Assembly: GCF_038784515.1 (NCBI RefSeq)
Contig: NZ_CP152376.1
Span: forward strand, 4,464,001 to 4,528,000
Direction of reading: 5' to 3'
Origin: Rhodoferax sp. GW822-FHT02A01
Lineage (GTDB): Bacteria > Pseudomonadota > Gammaproteobacteria > Burkholderiales > Burkholderiaceae_C
DNA length: 64,000 nt
A program made the translations under genes and the position numbers. The first letter of the stretch is position 1. The number at the start of each line of letters is the position of its first letter. Shown here piece by piece: positions 28,556 through 38,649 of the stretch. Below the pieces are notes generated by a model. The model saw only the letters and a list, made by a program, of their open reading frames with translations. It did not search any database and was not told the origin of the DNA.

Positions 28556-29275
28556 TTACAGAGCAGCGTTGTGGAAGACTTCTTGCACGTCGTCCAGATC
28601 TTCCAGCACGTCCAGCAACTTTTGCATGCGCTCGGCGTCTTCTCCGCTGAGTTCAATGGTGTTCTCGGGGCGCATGGTGACGCCTGCCACTTCGGCCACC
28701 AAGCCCGCCGCTTCCAGCGCAGCCTTGACCGCCTCGAAATCGGAAGGGGTGGTCAGCACCTCGACCGCACCATCCTCATCAGTAATGACATCCTCAGCAC
28801 CGGCTTCGAGCGCCACTTCCATGACTTTGTCTTCACTGGTGCCCGGAGCAAATATCAATTGTCCGCAATGCTTGAATTGGAATGCCACCGAGCCTTCCGT
28901 ACCCATGTTGCCACCGTGCTTGCTGAACGCGTGGCGCACTTCGGCCACGGTACGCACGCGGTTGTCGGTCATGGTGTCCAGAATGATGGCGGCGCCGCCA
29001 ATGCCGTAGCCCTCGTAGCGGATTTCCTCGTAGCTCACGCCTTCGGCATTGCCCGTGGCCTTATCGATGTTGTACTTGACCCGGTCGGCCGGCATGTTGG
29101 CGGCCTTGGCCTTTTCCACGGCCAGGCGCAGTCGGGGATTGGCGCTGAGGTCGCCCCCCCCTGCGCGGGCGGCAACGGTGATTTCACGGATGATGCGTGT
29201 CCAGATCTTGCCCCGCTTCTCGTCCTGACGACCTTTGCGGTGCTGAATATTGGCCCATTTGCTGTGTCCTGCCAC
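28556..29275 (-). CDS. yebC: YebC/PmpR (TACO1-like) family protein
   Basis: 239 residues. [28 protein letters not shown] at the N-terminus is the family signature; [14 protein letters not shown] is also conserved. Members have been described as DNA-binding regulators and more recently as translation factors that help ribosomes at polyproline stretches. The start codon is GTG at 29275. It opens the long minus-strand operon and is divergent from the HerA-like gene across 57 bp. Confidence 0.95.
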   Translation of the reverse strand: MAGHSKWANIQHRKGRQDEKRGKIWTRIIREITVAARAGGGDLSANPRLRLAVEKAKAANMPADRVKYNIDKATGNAEGVSYEEIRYEGYGIGGAAIILDTMTDNRVRTVAEVRHAFSKHGGNMGTEGSVAFQFKHCGQLIFAPGTSEDKVMEVALEAGAEDVITDEDGAVEVLTTPSDFEAVKAALEAAGLVAEVAGVTMRPENTIELSGEDAERMQKLLDVLEDLDDVQEVFHNAAL

Positions 29276-29332
29276 GCGAAATCCTTTAAAAATTCGTTAC
29301 GCTACGGCGGAATTGTACTTTTCAGGAATCCC

Positions 29333-30907
29333 ATGGCTCAGAACCACCCGGAGGGCATACTGGTTGCCCAGCATGCGCAGGCCAAGAACCCCGTCCAGTG
29401 TTTTTTGCGTCCTGACAAAGCCAACCGCCACGGCCTGATCACCGGCGCCACAGGAACCGGCAAGACCATCACGCTGCAGACCCTGGCCGAAGGCTTTTCC
29501 AACCTGGGCGTGCCGGTCTTCATGGCCGACATCAAGGGTGACCTCACCGGCATCTCGCAACCGGGCAGCCTGACGGACCGGCTGGCCAAGGTGCTCAAGG
29601 AACGCAGCCTGGAAGAACCTGCCTTCCAGGCCTATCCAACCACCCTCTGGGATGTGTTCGGTGAGCAAGGACATCCGGTTCGGGCCACGGTCAGCGACCT
29701 GGGCCCCCTGCTGCTGGCGCGCATGCTCAACCTCAACGAAACCCAGGAAGGCGTGCTGCAGCTGGTGTTCAAGATTGCCGACGACGATGGTTTGCTGCTG
29801 CTGGACATGAAAGACCTGCGCGCCATGTGCCAGCATGTGGGCGACAACGCCGCGACCTACACCACCGAATACGGCAACATCAGCGCCGCCAGCATCGGCG
29901 CCATCCAGCGCGGCCTGATGCAGGTGGAAAGCCAGGGCGGCGACCGCTTCTTCGGCGAGCCCATGCTCAACATTGCCGACTTCATGCAGACCGACGGCAA
30001 CGGCCGGGGCGTGATCAACATCCTGGCAGCCGACAAGCTGATGAACGCGCCGCGCCTCTACGCCACCTTCCTGCTGTGGATGCTGAGCGAACTGTTCGAG
30101 ACGCTGCCCGAGGTGGGCGACCTGGATAAGCCCAAACTGGTGTTCTTCTTCGACGAGGCCCACCTGCTCTTCAACGACGCGCCCAAGGTGCTGCTGGAAC
30201 GCATCGAACTGGTGGTGCGGCTGGTGCGCAGCAAGGGCGTGGGCGTGTACTTTGTGACGCAGAACCCGCTGGACATCCCGGACTCGGTGCTGGCCCAGTT
30301 GGGCAACCGGGTGCAGCATGCCCTGCGCGCCTTCACCCCGCGCGACCAGAAGGCCGTCAAGGCCGCGGCCGAGACCATGCGTGCCAATCCAGGGCTGGAT
30401 GTGGCCACTGCCATCACCGAGCTGGGTGTGGGCGAAGCGCTGGTCAGCCTGCTGGATGAAAAAGGTCGTCCCGCTCTGACCGAACGTGCTTTCGTGGTTC
30501 CACCGGCCAGCCAGATCGGCCCCATCACAGCAGCACAACGCAAGGAGCTGCTGGACAACTCCATCGTTGCCGGCGTGTACGAAAAGGCAGTGGACCGGGA
30601 ATCCGCCTTCGAGGCGCTCAAGGGGCGCACGGTTTCACGCATGGCGCCTGCCAACCAGACCACAACCGCACAGGCAGCTTCCACGCCGTCCGGCCAAGGG
30701 ACATCCGGCGCGGCAGCGACGGCCCCGGTACAGGAACGCGGCCTGTTGGACGGCATTGGTGATCTGCTGGGTGGCGGAACCCGCCGCACCCGCGCCAGCG
30801 CAGGCGAGCAGCTCATCAAGAGTGCGGCCAGCTCCATAGGCCGGGAAGTCGGCCGGCAGATCATCCGCGGCGTGCTCGGAGGCATATTCGGCTCTAGCCG
30901 CCGCTAA
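29333..30907 (+). CDS. HerA-like/DUF853 ATPase (YjgR family)
   Basis: 524 residues. Walker [12 protein letters not shown], Walker [15 protein letters not shown], and the [14 protein letters not shown] and [20 protein letters not shown] motifs mark the DUF853/YjgR branch of HerA-FtsK ATPases. The C-terminus has a Gly/Ala-rich low-complexity linker (about 440-480), then a helix ([18 protein letters not shown]) that may contact membrane or self-associate. The function is not known for the family. The ATG at 29333 is chosen; an open frame continues upstream through yebC antisense and is not real. Confidence 0.87.
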   Translation: MAQNHPEGILVAQHAQAKNPVQCFLRPDKANRHGLITGATGTGKTITLQTLAEGFSNLGVPVFMADIKGDLTGISQPGSLTDRLAKVLKERSLEEPAFQAYPTTLWDVFGEQGHPVRATVSDLGPLLLARMLNLNETQEGVLQLVFKIADDDGLLLLDMKDLRAMCQHVGDNAATYTTEYGNISAASIGAIQRGLMQVESQGGDRFFGEPMLNIADFMQTDGNGRGVINILAADKLMNAPRLYATFLLWMLSELFETLPEVGDLDKPKLVFFFDEAHLLFNDAPKVLLERIELVVRLVRSKGVGVYFVTQNPLDIPDSVLAQLGNRVQHALRAFTPRDQKAVKAAAETMRANPGLDVATAITELGVGEALVSLLDEKGRPALTERAFVVPPASQIGPITAAQRKELLDNSIVAGVYEKAVDRESAFEALKGRTVSRMAPANQTTTAQAASTPSGQGTSGAAATAPVQERGLLDGIGDLLGGGTRRTRASAGEQLIKSAASSIGREVGRQIIRGVLGGIFGSSRR

Positions 30908-30991
30908 ACCCTCGATGGCCTGGCAATGACACCCCGGGCCTGCGACACTATGGTCACAACTTACAAAGCTTAGTCAAGAAGAAAGGCTCAC

Positions 30992-31641
<650 letters not shown>

Positions 31642-31645
<4 letters not shown>

Positions 31646-32139
31646 GCAAGCTAGACCAAGACATGCAGCGTCTGGCGCTGCAGGAGCAACTGCTGCAGCT
31701 CAGCCAGTTTGACGAAACCGTGGCCTGGGATTTGGGCTGCCGCATCAAGCTGATCTGCGAGGCGCGCCAGGTGGGCGTGACCATCGAGGTACGACGCGCC
31801 AAGGAAACCCTGTTCTTCTACGCCATGCCGGGCGTGGTGCCCAACAACTCTGAATGGGTTCGACGCAAGCGCAATGTGGTGGAGCTGCTGCACCGCAGTT
31901 CCTACGCGGTTGGCCTGGCGCACCAGAAGGACAACACCTCGTTACCGCAAAAGACAGGTGTATCGCTGAATGACTATGCCGAGCACGGCGGCAGTTTTCC
32001 CATCCGCGTCAAAGGCGTGGGCTGTGTGGGCGCGGTGACTGTCTCTGGCGTGCCGCAACGTGAAGATCACGCCATCGTGGTGGAAGCGCTGGCCGAACTC
32101 TGCGGTATCCCACTGGCCGAGGTCGCGCTGGAGCCCTGA
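31642..32139 (+). CDS. UPF0303/HbpS-GlcG-like heme-degrading-domain protein
   Basis: 165 residues. [27 protein letters not shown] and [28 protein letters not shown] are typical of the UPF0303/DUF336 (HbpS-GlcG) fold. The biochemical role is not firmly known; relatives bind heme or are annotated as heme-degrading. It is coupled to upp by a 4-bp overlap. It is convergent with relA across 20 bp. Confidence 0.82.
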
Positions 32140-32159
32140 GTGCCCCGGTCAATGGCGAG

Positions 32160-34415
32160 CTAGCGGCGGCGCGCAGAGCGTACGCCCTGCAGCTCGCTCA
32201 CAATGCCCAGCACCCGCGCCAGCCGCCCGGACTCAGACACCTCCACGGTGAAGGTCATCCAGGCGGTGCCCTTGATGGTCTGGGTCTGCACACCGATCAC
32301 GTTCATCTTTTCCTTGGCAAAGACCTCGGAAATATCGCGCAGAAGGCCCTGTCGGTCATGGGCCTCGATCGCCACGTCCACCGGGTAGACCCTGGCATCC
32401 TTGCCCGGCTGCGTACCCCAGGCCACGTCGATGCAGCGGTCGCCGCTGCGTTGGATCATGTTGCGCAGGTTGGAGCAGTCGGCCCGGTGCACGCTCACGC
32501 CCTTGCCACGGGTCACAAAGCCGATGATGAGGTCCGGTGGCGCCGGTTTACAGCAATTGGCCAACTGGGTCATGAGCGAATCCACGCCCACCACCAGCAC
32601 GCCGCCCTTGCCGGTCTGCCGCGATGTGCTGGGCTTCTTGAGTAGCGGTACTTCGTCCTGCTCGGGTGCCGGCTCCGGCGGGCGCAACACGATCTCGATG
32701 TTGCGCAGCGAGAATTCATCCTTTCCCACCACCTCGAACAGGTCGTCGGCGGAATTGAAACCCAGTTGGGATGCCAGGTCGTCCAGTTTGATGGCCGTCT
32801 TGCCTTCGCGCTGCAGCAGCTTTTCCACGGCTTCGCGGCCCTTGGAAAGCGTTTCACCCATGGCCTGGGCGTTGAACCAGGCGCGCACCTTGGCCCGCGC
32901 CCGGTGACTGGCCAGGAAACCCAGCTCGGGGTTGAGCCAGTCGCGTGAAGGGCCGCCTTCCTTGACGGTGGTCACTTCCACGGTCTGACCGTTTTTCAGC
33001 GGTGTGTTGAGCGGCACCATTTGGCCGTCCACCTTGGCACCCCGGCAGCGATGACCCAGGCTGGTGTGCACGCTGTAGGCAAAGTCCACTGCGGTGGCGC
33101 CCTTGGGCAATTCCACCACGGCGGCATCGGGTGTCAACACGTAGATGCGGTCGTCCAGCAGGGCGGCGTCCTGTGCGCCGCTTTGGGCGCCCTCGCCCTC
33201 CTGTGCGCCCGACAGATCCCGCTCCCAGGCCAGCAACTGGCGCAGCACGGCGATCTTGGCGTCGTACTCACTGCTGGCGGAAACGCCCGCGTAGCCCTTG
33301 GTGCCCGCCTCCTTGTAGGCCCAGTGCGCGGCCACACCGTGCTCGGCATGGTCATGCATGGCTTGCGTGCGCAGTTGCACCTCAATAGGCTTACCCGCCT
33401 TGTCCCGCACCACGGTGTGCAATGACTGGTAACCATTGGCCTTGGGCCGGGCAATGTAGTCGTCGAACTCGTCGGTCAGCGGCGTGAAATGATCGTGCAC
33501 CCAGGCCAGCGCCGCGTAGCAATCGGGAATGGTGGGCACCACAATGCGCAGCGCCCGGATATCGTAGACCTGCTCGAAGCCCAGGGACTTGCCGCGCATC
33601 TTCTTGACGATGCTGTAGATGTGCTTGGGGCGGCCCTGCACCATGGCCTGTATGCCCTGTGCCGCCAGGTCCTGCACCATTTGCTGGCGAAGCGCTTCCA
33701 CCGACGCCTCGCGCTCGGTGCGCTTTTCGTCCAGCAGCCGGGCGACCTGGCGATAGGTTTCGGGCTCAAGAAAGCGAAAGGACAGGTCCTCCAGCTCCCA
33801 TTTGATTTCCCAGATTCCCAGCCGGTTGGCCAAAGGCGCGAAGACCTGCAGCGATTCCCTGGCTAGGCCAGGAGGCACGGGCAGCTTGGTGGCGGCAAAG
33901 AAGCGCAGCGTCTGCAGTCGTGACGCCAGTCGCAACATCACCACACGCAGGTCACGCGAAAACGCCAGCAGCATCTTGCGCACGCTCTCGGTTTGCGCAG
34001 CGGCGGTCTGCGCCATGGGTGCGTTGCTTCCGGCATGGGTCGCCGAGTTCTGCGCGGCGCGCGCCATGCGCTGCACCCGCACCAGCTTGGTGGTCTCCAT
34101 GGCCAGGTTGGCAAAATTCTCACCAAAGGCCTTGGCGATCACATCATGCGGCTTGTTCAGGTGGTCGCAGGCATAGACCAGGTAGCAGGCGGCCTGCATA
34201 GCCTCCGAACCACCGATGGATTTCAGGATGGCGGCCACGGCATCGGCGTGCGCCAGGATGTTCTCACCCGTATCCAGGGTTTCGCTGGTGAGCAGGGGCT
34301 CGGCAAATGCGCGCGCGCGCGCCAGCGCACCGACTTGCTCGGGCAGGGCCTCCCCAGCAAGGGCAATCACAGGAGGCGGAACCGTGCTGCCATATTCGGC
34401 AGATGTACTTTTCAT
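32160..34415 (-). CDS. relA: GTP pyrophosphokinase RelA (monofunctional (p)ppGpp synthetase)
   Basis: 751 residues. The N-terminal hydrolase-like domain lacks the HD/ED catalytic residues (YLVYACDHLNKPHDV in place of a LLHDVxED type motif). The synthetase domain carries EFDDYIARPKANGYQSLHT, with the EFDD (ExDD) charge pattern that marks RelA rather than RxKD of bifunctional SpoT/Rel. TGS (YVLTPDAAVVELPKGATAVDFAYSVH), helical/zinc-finger and C-terminal ACT domains follow. It is activated on stalled ribosomes. It starts 30 bp after the alpha/beta hydrolase. Confidence 0.95.
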   Translation of the reverse strand: MKSTSAEYGSTVPPPVIALAGEALPEQVGALARARAFAEPLLTSETLDTGENILAHADAVAAILKSIGGSEAMQAACYLVYACDHLNKPHDVIAKAFGENFANLAMETTKLVRVQRMARAAQNSATHAGSNAPMAQTAAAQTESVRKMLLAFSRDLRVVMLRLASRLQTLRFFAATKLPVPPGLARESLQVFAPLANRLGIWEIKWELEDLSFRFLEPETYRQVARLLDEKRTEREASVEALRQQMVQDLAAQGIQAMVQGRPKHIYSIVKKMRGKSLGFEQVYDIRALRIVVPTIPDCYAALAWVHDHFTPLTDEFDDYIARPKANGYQSLHTVVRDKAGKPIEVQLRTQAMHDHAEHGVAAHWAYKEAGTKGYAGVSASSEYDAKIAVLRQLLAWERDLSGAQEGEGAQSGAQDAALLDDRIYVLTPDAAVVELPKGATAVDFAYSVHTSLGHRCRGAKVDGQMVPLNTPLKNGQTVEVTTVKEGGPSRDWLNPELGFLASHRARAKVRAWFNAQAMGETLSKGREAVEKLLQREGKTAIKLDDLASQLGFNSADDLFEVVGKDEFSLRNIEIVLRPPEPAPEQDEVPLLKKPSTSRQTGKGGVLVVGVDSLMTQLANCCKPAPPDLIIGFVTRGKGVSVHRADCSNLRNMIQRSGDRCIDVAWGTQPGKDARVYPVDVAIEAHDRQGLLRDISEVFAKEKMNVIGVQTQTIKGTAWMTFTVEVSESGRLARVLGIVSELQGVRSARRR

Positions 34416-34445
34416 AAATGGGTGCGCACAAGCGTCTGGTTACGG

Positions 34446-35333
34446 TCAGTCCAGCAGGAAGGAGCACACCGCGCCCACCTGCTCGTCCGTGACAAAGGTG
34501 GGCGCATGCCCCACGCCGGCAAACTCGAGCAAACGGGCCCGCGGCCCGCGTTGTGTCATCTGGTGGGCAGTCTGGGCGGACAACAAATCCGACTCCGCCC
34601 CCCTTACCAGCAGAGTCTGCGCAGTGAGGCTGTCATACAGCTGCCACAGTGCCGCTTCGCCCTGCTGGGCCACTTCCTGGGTAAGGGCCAGAAAAGGCAC
34701 GGCAATGGCCGGGTCATAGTGCAAGCGCACGCCCCCCTGCGGGTCCGGCTTGACCATGGGCGCCGACAGCGCCAGCCACTGCTGGCGCGTATGCGGCCCG
34801 AATCCGGTGGAGATGCCCCACAAATGGTCCGCTGCATGTTCCAGTGTGTCGAAGTGCATGTTCTTGCCCAGATAGTTTCCGATCCGTAGCAACGACTCCC
34901 ACTCCAACGCCGGACCCACGTCATTGAGCACCAGCCGGCGCACCGTAGTGCCCACCGTATGCGCGTGGGCACTTACCCCGATGCCAATCAACCCGCCCAT
35001 GCTGGTACCCACCCAATCCAGGGTCTGGGGCTTGAGTTGCGCCAACAGTGCCAGCATGTCGCCTGCGTAAACGTGAATAGCGTATGCCTGGGGATCGGAA
35101 AGCCACTCACTCATGCCGCGGCCCGCAACGTCAGGGCAGATCACGCGCAAGGGATGGGGCGAACGCGCAATGAGCGACTGCACCAGCACGTCAAAATCCC
35201 GCCCCTGACGGGTCAGCCCATGAACACACAGAACGGTATGGGCGGCCTGGGGATCGCCCCACTGCCAGAATGCCATGCGGTGGCCGCCTGTTGCATCGGG
35301 ACAGTGGATGAAATTCAGCGTCGGGTCAGCCAT
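34446..35333 (-). CDS. Alpha/beta hydrolase
   Basis: 295 residues. Oxyanion HGLTRQGRDFD, nucleophile elbow GTSMGGLIG (Ser), a late acid in LLVRGAESDLLS and GVGHAPT carrying the catalytic His. There is no signal peptide, so it is cytoplasmic. The substrate is unknown; the sequence is close to many esterase or hydrolase annotations. It lies upstream of relA on the same strand and is divergent from the hydroxybutyrate dehydrogenase gene. Confidence 0.88.
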   Translation of the reverse strand: MADPTLNFIHCPDATGGHRMAFWQWGDPQAAHTVLCVHGLTRQGRDFDVLVQSLIARSPHPLRVICPDVAGRGMSEWLSDPQAYAIHVYAGDMLALLAQLKPQTLDWVGTSMGGLIGIGVSAHAHTVGTTVRRLVLNDVGPALEWESLLRIGNYLGKNMHFDTLEHAADHLWGISTGFGPHTRQQWLALSAPMVKPDPQGGVRLHYDPAIAVPFLALTQEVAQQGEAALWQLYDSLTAQTLLVRGAESDLLSAQTAHQMTQRGPRARLLEFAGVGHAPTFVTDEQVGAVCSFLLD

Positions 35334-35402
35334 ACAGATGCTCTGTGTTTCATAATGACTCCATCCTAATTCAAACCCTCAACCATTCCAGAAAGAACAC
35401 CC

Positions 35403-36173
35403 ATGTTGAAAGGTAAAACTGCTCTCGTCACAGGCTCCACCAGCGGCATCGGCCTGGGTATCGCCAAGGCCTTGGCAGCACAAGGCGCCAACATCGTGCT
35501 CAACGGCTTTGGCGATGTGGAGGGCCCGAAGGCGGAAGTGGCAGCGCTGGGCGTGCAGGTGGCATACCACGGTGCCGACATGAGCAAGCCTGCCGAAATC
35601 GAAGACATGGTTGCATTCGCTACCAAGACCTTTGGCAGTCTGGACATCCTGGTAAACAACGCCGGCATCCAGCATGTGGCACGGGTTGAAAACTTCCCGG
35701 TGGAGCGCTGGGACGCGGTCATTGCCATTAATCTGTCCAGCGCCTTCCACGCGACCCGCGCTGCCCTGCCGGGCATGCTGGCCAAAAACTGGGGCCGCAT
35801 CATCAACGTGGCATCTGTGCATGGCCTGGTGGGCTCTGCAGAAAAGTCCGCCTACGTTGCGGCCAAACACGGCGTCGTCGGCCTGACCAAAGTCGCCGCC
35901 CTGGAAAACGCCACCTCCGGCGTGACCTGCAACGCGATCTGCCCCGGCTGGGTTCTGACGCCGCTGGTGCAAAAGCAGGTAGACGCCAAGGCCGCCGCGC
36001 TAAAGATTTCCAACGAAGAGGCCACCGGCCTGCTGCTGGGCGAGAAAGAGCCTTCCAAGCAATTCACCAGCACCGAAGAGCTGGGTGCGCTGGCCGTCTT
36101 CTTCTGCTCACCGGCTGCCAACAATGTCCGTGGCGTGGCCTGGAACATGGATGGCGGCTGGGTCGCCCAATAA
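35403..36173 (+). CDS. bdhA: 3-hydroxybutyrate dehydrogenase
   Basis: 256 residues, SDR family. NAD-binding TGSTSGIGLGIAKALA, NNAGIQH, catalytic Ser in NVASVHGLVGS, Tyr/Lys in KSAYVAAKHGVVGLTK, and the C-terminal GVAWNMDGGWVAQ. The sequence through KTALVTGSTSGIG and VLNGFGDVEG fits the D-beta-hydroxybutyrate dehydrogenase branch. It oxidises 3-hydroxybutyrate to acetoacetate, for example from polyhydroxybutyrate breakdown. GAAAGA lies before the ATG. Confidence 0.93.
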   Translation: MLKGKTALVTGSTSGIGLGIAKALAAQGANIVLNGFGDVEGPKAEVAALGVQVAYHGADMSKPAEIEDMVAFATKTFGSLDILVNNAGIQHVARVENFPVERWDAVIAINLSSAFHATRAALPGMLAKNWGRIINVASVHGLVGSAEKSAYVAAKHGVVGLTKVAALENATSGVTCNAICPGWVLTPLVQKQVDAKAAALKISNEEATGLLLGEKEPSKQFTSTEELGALAVFFCSPAANNVRGVAWNMDGGWVAQ

Positions 36174-36203
36174 GCCGGCAAGCCCTGGAAGAAAGGCCGT
36201 CCG

Positions 36204-38639
36204 CTAGCGCGACTGCTTGAAAGCCATCACGGCCTGGTTGCGCAGCGTGCGCAGCAAGGCCAGTTCCTTTTCATTGAGCTCCAGAGCGCCTTTGGTCGTC
36301 TTGTCGGCGTAGATCAGGCCAAACGGAGCTGCCTTGATGTGCAAGGGCAACAGCAGGAATGCAGGCGCATTCAAGGTCTTCTGATACCAGGCAGGCAGTC
36401 GAGCCTGGATGCGCGACTCGCTGGCATCACTGATCATGCTGTCCACACCCTTGATGCAGACCACGGCAAACAGGTCTGGCGTGGCGGCCTTGAGCGGCAC
36501 CTTGAAGTCCTTGACGAAAACTTCCACCTTGTCACCCAGGCCAAAACGGCCGGTGACGGTTTCGGTCTTGGGGTCCCGCATGCAGAAGATGATGCGATCG
36601 AAGCCCATGGCGCGAAACATGGTTTCCAGAACCATGCGCAGCACATCCGTCAACTTGAAGTCTTCCACCATGGCATTGGTGATGTCCTGAATACCGGCAG
36701 CCAGGGTCTCGGCCACCTGGGTCGACTTGACCGACTGCACCGGGGTTTTGACGTCTACCGCCGGCGTCGCCTGCAACTCCAGACTGACAAAGTTGGAATC
36801 CGCGCCGGACGTGGGTCCAGCGTCGGCATCGCTGCCCGACCCATGCAGTACCTTGTGCGCTGCCGATCCAGGTTTCACCCGGATCTCCATTGCGCCGGCC
36901 ATATCCTGCAACTTGATTTTGGCCTGTTCCACCACCGCACTGAGCTGTTTTTCGGTGGTGCCCACGCAGTGGGCATACTTGCGCGCCACTTGAGCCACAT
37001 GGGCAGCGGCTTCCTTGGGCTCATGCTTGAGCAAGACATCGGCAATTTCGTTGGACGCCGTGGCCACCCAGCGCAACCGCTCCAACGGATCCAGAGAAAC
37101 GTTGCTGGGCGGTGAACCAACCGGATGCCGCATGCATCGCTGAATGCTCTCGGGCAGTCCCCAGGCCCTGGCGATACCAAGCCCCAGGTTTTCGTAACTC
37201 AGGCCCAACACTTTCAGGGACGCGGTCTCTTCGGTTATCGGAGGAGCCTGCATTTCCATCAAGGCGCGGACCTGCTGCGCTTCTTCTGGAAAATAGAACT
37301 GCACCAGCAAACGCCCCATGTTCTGGAACATGGCGCCAATGAAGGCCTCCTCCGCCTCCTTGGCGGTGGTACACATCTCGGCACCCAGCGTACCGGCCAG
37401 CAAGGAGCGGACGAACTCATCCTTGATTTGGGCAGCATGGGCCTTGTCCTGCATATGCTCCAGCAGAACCAGGCTCAGCGCCATGTTGCGGATGCCGTTG
37501 AACCCCACCAGCGAGACCGCTCGCGAAACCGTGCTGATGGCACCGCTGCGAGCGAAATGGGCGCTGTTGACCACCCGCAGCAACTTGTTGGTCAGCGCCA
37601 CGTCCTTGAGGATCTGGTTGGTGACGCTGCTGACGCTCTCGGTCTCGGAGGTAGCCATGCTCTGAATGCGCATCACCGATTCGGAAAGCGCCGGGAAGTC
37701 AGACTTGTGTCGCATGCGGCGCAACAGGAATTCCAAAGTCCCGCCGGCCGTACCCTGCACGATGTCGCCTTGCGCGGGCTGCCGCCATTCGTTGAGGGCA
37801 TTGAACAGGCTGCGTGCGTCCGGGAAGCGTTGCTGCGGATCTCGTACCAGCGCCCTGTTCACCAGGGAACGCAAGGCGTCGTCCACATCGGACCCGACTT
37901 CCGCTGGCAGCACCAGTTGCTCATGGGCCAGACGGTACATGGCGCGATTGGGATCGGCCTCATCGACCAATGGCTTGCCAATCAACAACTCCGCCAATAC
38001 CAAGCCGCAGGCAAACAAGTCCATGGAAGGCACGGGCTGCGCACCGCCAATGGCTTCCGGCGACAAATAACCCACGGTTCCTCCCAGCGCCACCTGCTCA
38101 CCACCGGCAGTGGTGTGGGTGCGCGCGGCAATACCGAAATCCATAATGCGTGCCCGCCCTGTGCTGTCCACCAGGATATTGGAAGGCTTGATGTCCCTAT
38201 GCACCACACCTTCGGTATGGGCCACGGCAATGGCGTCGAGCACGTCCATCATGTAGGCCACGGCCTCACGTGCCGGCAAAGGCCCCTTACGCGCCAGAAG
38301 CTGTGCCAGGGTGTCCCCTGCAACGTACTCGAACACCAGATAGGCGTGCTGATCCTGGATGTCGGCTTCAAAAACGGGAACGATGCTGGGATGCTTGACG
38401 CGCCCTACGTTGCGCGCTTCCTGCAGCCACTGCTTGATCGCCTGTTCGTCAACGCCGGCGACCGGTCGCAAGACCTTGATGGCAACCTCACGCTCCAGGC
38501 GCGGATCGTGCGCCAGCCACACGGTGGATTGCGCCCCTTGGCCCAAAAGGCGCTTGAGCTCAAAGCGTCCAAGGGTGTCCGATGGCTTGAGTAAAGAAGG
38601 AGAACGACTATGTTGTTGATTTGCAGGAGATTCGGCCAT
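36204..38639 (-). CDS. Ser/Thr protein kinase-HDOD-GAF signalling protein
   Basis: 811 residues. Kinase domain about 24-285 with an intact active site: GQGAQSTV loop, Lys55 in VAIKVL, HRDIKPSN at 147-154, DFG at 167-169, then GTVGYLSPE. HDOD domain about 305-510 (LLRRMRHKSDFPALSESVMRIQ, LLRVVNSAHFARSGAISTVSRAVSLVG). A linker follows, then a C-terminal GAF domain about 655-811 (LTDVLRMVLETMFRAMGFDRIIFCM). There is no transmembrane segment, so it is a cytoplasmic sensor-kinase. Start ATG 38639; the frame continues to 38747 without support. The target is unknown. Confidence 0.9.
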   Translation of the reverse strand: MAESPANQQHSRSPSLLKPSDTLGRFELKRLLGQGAQSTVWLAHDPRLEREVAIKVLRPVAGVDEQAIKQWLQEARNVGRVKHPSIVPVFEADIQDQHAYLVFEYVAGDTLAQLLARKGPLPAREAVAYMMDVLDAIAVAHTEGVVHRDIKPSNILVDSTGRARIMDFGIAARTHTTAGGEQVALGGTVGYLSPEAIGGAQPVPSMDLFACGLVLAELLIGKPLVDEADPNRAMYRLAHEQLVLPAEVGSDVDDALRSLVNRALVRDPQQRFPDARSLFNALNEWRQPAQGDIVQGTAGGTLEFLLRRMRHKSDFPALSESVMRIQSMATSETESVSSVTNQILKDVALTNKLLRVVNSAHFARSGAISTVSRAVSLVGFNGIRNMALSLVLLEHMQDKAHAAQIKDEFVRSLLAGTLGAEMCTTAKEAEEAFIGAMFQNMGRLLVQFYFPEEAQQVRALMEMQAPPITEETASLKVLGLSYENLGLGIARAWGLPESIQRCMRHPVGSPPSNVSLDPLERLRWVATASNEIADVLLKHEPKEAAAHVAQVARKYAHCVGTTEKQLSAVVEQAKIKLQDMAGAMEIRVKPGSAAHKVLHGSGSDADAGPTSGADSNFVSLELQATPAVDVKTPVQSVKSTQVAETLAAGIQDITNAMVEDFKLTDVLRMVLETMFRAMGFDRIIFCMRDPKTETVTGRFGLGDKVEVFVKDFKVPLKAATPDLFAVVCIKGVDSMISDASESRIQARLPAWYQKTLNAPAFLLLPLHIKAAPFGLIYADKTTKGALELNEKELALLRTLRNQAVMAFKQSR

Positions 38640-38649
38640 GCACCCGATG

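Noticed and set aside
28571..29332. Upstream extension of the HerA-like frame giving 778 residues
   Set aside because: It is antisense to yebC; homology starts at the ATG at 29333.
32160..34415. Bifunctional SpoT/Rel
   Set aside because: The synthetase has EFDD, not RxKD, and the HD hydrolase residues are missing.
37125..38594. 489-codon plus-strand frame opposite the kinase gene
   Set aside because: Antisense shadow with skewed composition; the kinase frame has full catalytic motifs.
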